Positions 14,638 through 15,876 of a stretch of 15,876 bases of DNA are shown here, piece by piece. Position 1 is the stretch's first letter. Each line of letters starts with the position of its first letter. The notes beneath the pieces are model-generated. The model worked only from the letters and a program-made list of their open reading frames with translations. It was not told where the DNA came from and searched no databases. The position numbers and the translations under genes were made by a program. The DNA is from Cuniculiplasma sp. GTDB taxonomy: Archaea; Thermoplasmatota; Thermoplasmata; Thermoplasmatales; Thermoplasmataceae. The stretch covers positions 12,172 through 28,047 of the forward strand of contig JAGDXN010000059.1 in NCBI GenBank assembly GCA_023256455.1, in the 5' to 3' direction.

Positions 14638-14691
14638 ATTATCATATCATAAATGCGAATCAAGAAAACTTAATTAAAATATTATCATATC
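14638..14691. repeat. 11-nt direct repeat (ATTATCATATC) flanking a TATA-like box
   Basis: Identical copies at 14638-14648 and 14681-14691, 43 nt apart start to start. They lie between the divergent AKR promoter and a TATA-like box at 14674-14682 that points right. They may be regulator sites or chance in AT-rich DNA. Confidence 0.35.
14674..14682 (+). promoter_or_regulatory. TATA-like box upstream of the structured region
   Basis: TTAAAATAT. If used, transcription would start near 14703, giving the M50 gene an mRNA leader of about 195 nt. It is the best plus-strand promoter candidate in this gap; no AT-rich box lies 25 nt before the M50 start codon. Confidence 0.35.
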
Positions 14692-14702
14692 CAGATGCCC
14701 TT

Positions 14703-14898
14703 GAAAATAGTACGTCTGATAAATGATGGTGTATGACGACTCAGGGCTAAAAATTGCCTTTCCATAATGGGCCTCTGCACGAGTTTAGGATCCGTTTCCT
14801 GCTGTGAAATGCCGATCAGAGGAGGGCAAAAAGTTCCCCGTGGGTCAGTGGAACCAGGATAATGAATGGTTCCCGTTAGATCGGGGAAAAGATAAATA
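14703..14898 (+). ncRNA. Candidate structured RNA leader of the M50 gene
   Basis: This gene-free stretch contains a block (about 14761-14890) with near 51% G+C by count, above its AT-rich surroundings, and several complementary segments. TTCCCCG (14834-14840) pairs with CGGGGAA (14882-14888). Inside it, GGAACCA (14850-14856) pairs with TGGTTCC (14867-14873). CCTCTG (14772-14777) pairs with CAGAGG (14817-14822), enclosing AGGA/TCCT. There is no T-run before the M50 ATG at 14899, so if made it would be an mRNA leader and not a free RNA. The purine-rich GGGGAA just before the start would be locked in the outer stem. It matches no RNA family I can identify. A decayed mobile-element end is an alternative. 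Confidence 0.4.
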
Positions 14899-15876
14899 AT
14901 GGGACGGAAGCCAATGGAAAAAAGTTCTGATGTGGAGCTGGAAAATCCTGCAGTGAGGGATATCATATCTACTGTAAAGGAATATATTCAAACATATGAG
15001 ATTGAGGTTTCTCCATTTACAATAAAGTTCAAGTTTCTGGATACCGAAAACCCTGATATATCAAAAAAATTCGGGGAATTAAGCAGGGTTCTTGTTCCTA
15101 TGGGATACATACCGCAGATGGTTATGGATTATGAGCACTATATTGTGGTATCCAGGATGCCCCAGAGGAAATTCACATCAAACAGAGTTAACATTGTACT
15201 TCTTATCCTCACAATATTATCAACCCTGTATGCCGGATATCTGTTTTCTGAGGATTTTGTGAAACCTGGCCCTGATCTGGTTGGAAGAACACTGGTCTAC
15301 AGCGCACTTTTCTTCTCAGCACCCTTAATGACCATACTTGGTGTGCATGAGCTTGGCCATTATTTTGTTGCAAAACATTATGGTATAAGAGCTTCATTGC
15401 CATTCTTCATACCCTTTATTCCTCTTGGATATTCCATAGGTACCTTCGGTGCATTCATTTCTCTTAGAGATCCCTTTCCCAACAGAAAGGTTATGGCAAA
15501 CATCGGGGCAGCAGGACCAATTGCAGGTTTTCTGACAGCATTCCCCCTTCTTTTTGTAGCCAATTATCTCCAAAAGACAATGGTACATGTGAAAACATTT
15601 TCTCCCTTCTTCCTGAACTATCCCCTCATATATCATCTCCTCGATTTTCTTCCAATTAAACCACCAGTATTCCCTATGGTCCTTTCAGTGTGGGTTGGAA
15701 TATTTGCAACTGCAATGAATCTCATTCCTGTAGGCCAGCTGGATGGTGGCCATGTGTTACGGGGAATTCTTGGGAGAAAGGCAATTTACATAAGTTACGC
15801 TTTCCTTATGTTATTATTTTATCTGAGCCTTGAATATTTCGGGTGGATCCTTATTGCCCTTCTTGTAATGTTCATT
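14899..15876 (+). CDS. M50 (site-2-protease family) membrane metalloprotease, partial at 3' end
   Basis: 326 codons are visible and the frame is open to the window edge. M50 proteases cut substrate proteins within the membrane, often to release membrane-held regulators or degrade signal peptides. The zinc motif HELGH is at residues 150-154 within a hydrophobic helix. The third ligand lies in NLIPVGQLDGGH (274-285, Asp282). GAAGPIAG (203-210) is another family motif. Before the first membrane helix (about 97-116) there is a soluble N-terminal domain of about 90 residues (EIEVSPFTIKFKF to HYIVVSRMP) that alternates strands and helices, as in EGY1-like and other archaeal M50 proteins. Further hydrophobic segments lie near 131-158, 200-220, 262-280 and 300-326. 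Start: ATG 14899 is the first after an in-frame TAA (14893-14895); ATG 14914 is an alternative. Confidence 0.88.
   Translation, partial: MGRKPMEKSSDVELENPAVRDIISTVKEYIQTYEIEVSPFTIKFKFLDTENPDISKKFGELSRVLVPMGYIPQMVMDYEHYIVVSRMPQRKFTSNRVNIVLLILTILSTLYAGYLFSEDFVKPGPDLVGRTLVYSALFFSAPLMTILGVHELGHYFVAKHYGIRASLPFFIPFIPLGYSIGTFGAFISLRDPFPNRKVMANIGAAGPIAGFLTAFPLLFVANYLQKTMVHVKTFSPFFLNYPLIYHLLDFLPIKPPVFPMVLSVWVGIFATAMNLIPVGQLDGGHVLRGILGRKAIYISYAFLMLLFYLSLEYFGWILIALLVMFI

Noticed and set aside
14708..14780. Resemblance to a fluoride riboswitch (GATGGTG)
   Set aside because: Only a short string matches; the pseudoknot partners and the first stem cannot be drawn. The downstream gene is a protease, not a fluoride exporter.
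14840..14885. Possible tRNA or SRP RNA fragment around GGTTCCCG
   Set aside because: No acceptor, anticodon or D arm can be built, and the conserved SRP apical loop is absent.
14840..14890. Resemblance to a TPP riboswitch (GAACC, GGATAATG, GGGGAA)
   Set aside because: The obligatory CTGAGA box and the CCTGATCTGG segment are missing and the order of stems does not fit, although the pieces look alike and such switches are known in Thermoplasma.
14581..14898. MITE or IS605-type element end
   Set aside because: The hairpins and GC shift would fit, but no terminal inverted repeats, target duplication or transposase remnant could be found in the window. Kept only as an alternative for the candidate leader.
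14685..14966. 93-codon minus-strand open frame over the structured region
   Set aside because: Its composition is unlike the other proteins, it overlaps the M50 start on the other strand, and no family features are visible. It more likely reflects stop-poor GC-richer DNA of the candidate leader.
1..15876. CRISPR array, integrase, toxin-antitoxin or prophage genes
   Set aside because: No regularly spaced repeats and no protein motifs of these systems were seen; the window looks like core chromosome.

Overview
The window looks like a piece of an archaeal chromosome, most likely from the Thermoplasmatales (acidophilic, wall-less Euryarchaeota of the Thermoplasma/Ferroplasma/Cuniculiplasma kind). 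The evidence is a moderately AT-rich sequence with AGA/AGG-rich arginine codons, TATA boxes centred about 23-28 nt upstream of start codons (leaderless transcripts), oligo-T terminators, and a short-chain L-threonine dehydrogenase closely resembling, from memory, the Thermoplasma volcanium enzyme. Large Asn-glycosylation-rich surface proteins with LPSG-W repeats also fit. The genus is inferred and was not checked by a search.

Layout. (1) 1-160: 3' end of an endonuclease III gene carrying its Fe-S cluster motif, converging on an SDR oxidoreductase gene (161-928, minus). (2) 956-4255, minus: a 1099-residue secreted, membrane-anchored repeat protein with more than 50 N-glycosylation sequons. (3) 4388-5314, plus: L-threonine 3-dehydrogenase. 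(4) 5324-11161: the core of the window, a complete SUF iron-sulfur cluster assembly locus. A SufR-like winged-helix regulator with three C-terminal cysteines (minus) is divergent from sufC-sufB-sufD-sufS-sufU (plus). A perfect 10-bp inverted repeat with a 6-nt spacer overlaps the sufC TATA box. (5) 11237-12469, plus: a membrane protein with two tandem Ig-like ectodomains and about five membrane helices. (6) 12505-13554 and 13660-14580, minus: a zinc alcohol dehydrogenase and an aldo/keto reductase, each with its own promoter. (7) 14581-14898: an intergenic region with a GC-richer, foldable block. (8) 14899 to the end, plus: a partial M50 (site-2-protease family) membrane metalloprotease.

How the genes work together. 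SufS would take sulfur from cysteine and pass it to SufU and then to the SufBCD scaffold complex. The divergent regulator would sense cluster status and switch the operon through the palindrome, giving a feedback loop. Endonuclease III at the left edge is itself a 4Fe-4S client. The SDR, ADH and AKR are probably separate carbonyl/alcohol redox functions.

The most interesting leads are the SufR/palindrome circuit, the possible structured leader before the M50 gene, the long palindrome at 11178-11216, and the two repeat-bearing surface proteins. No tRNA, rRNA, CRISPR array or intact insertion sequence was seen.
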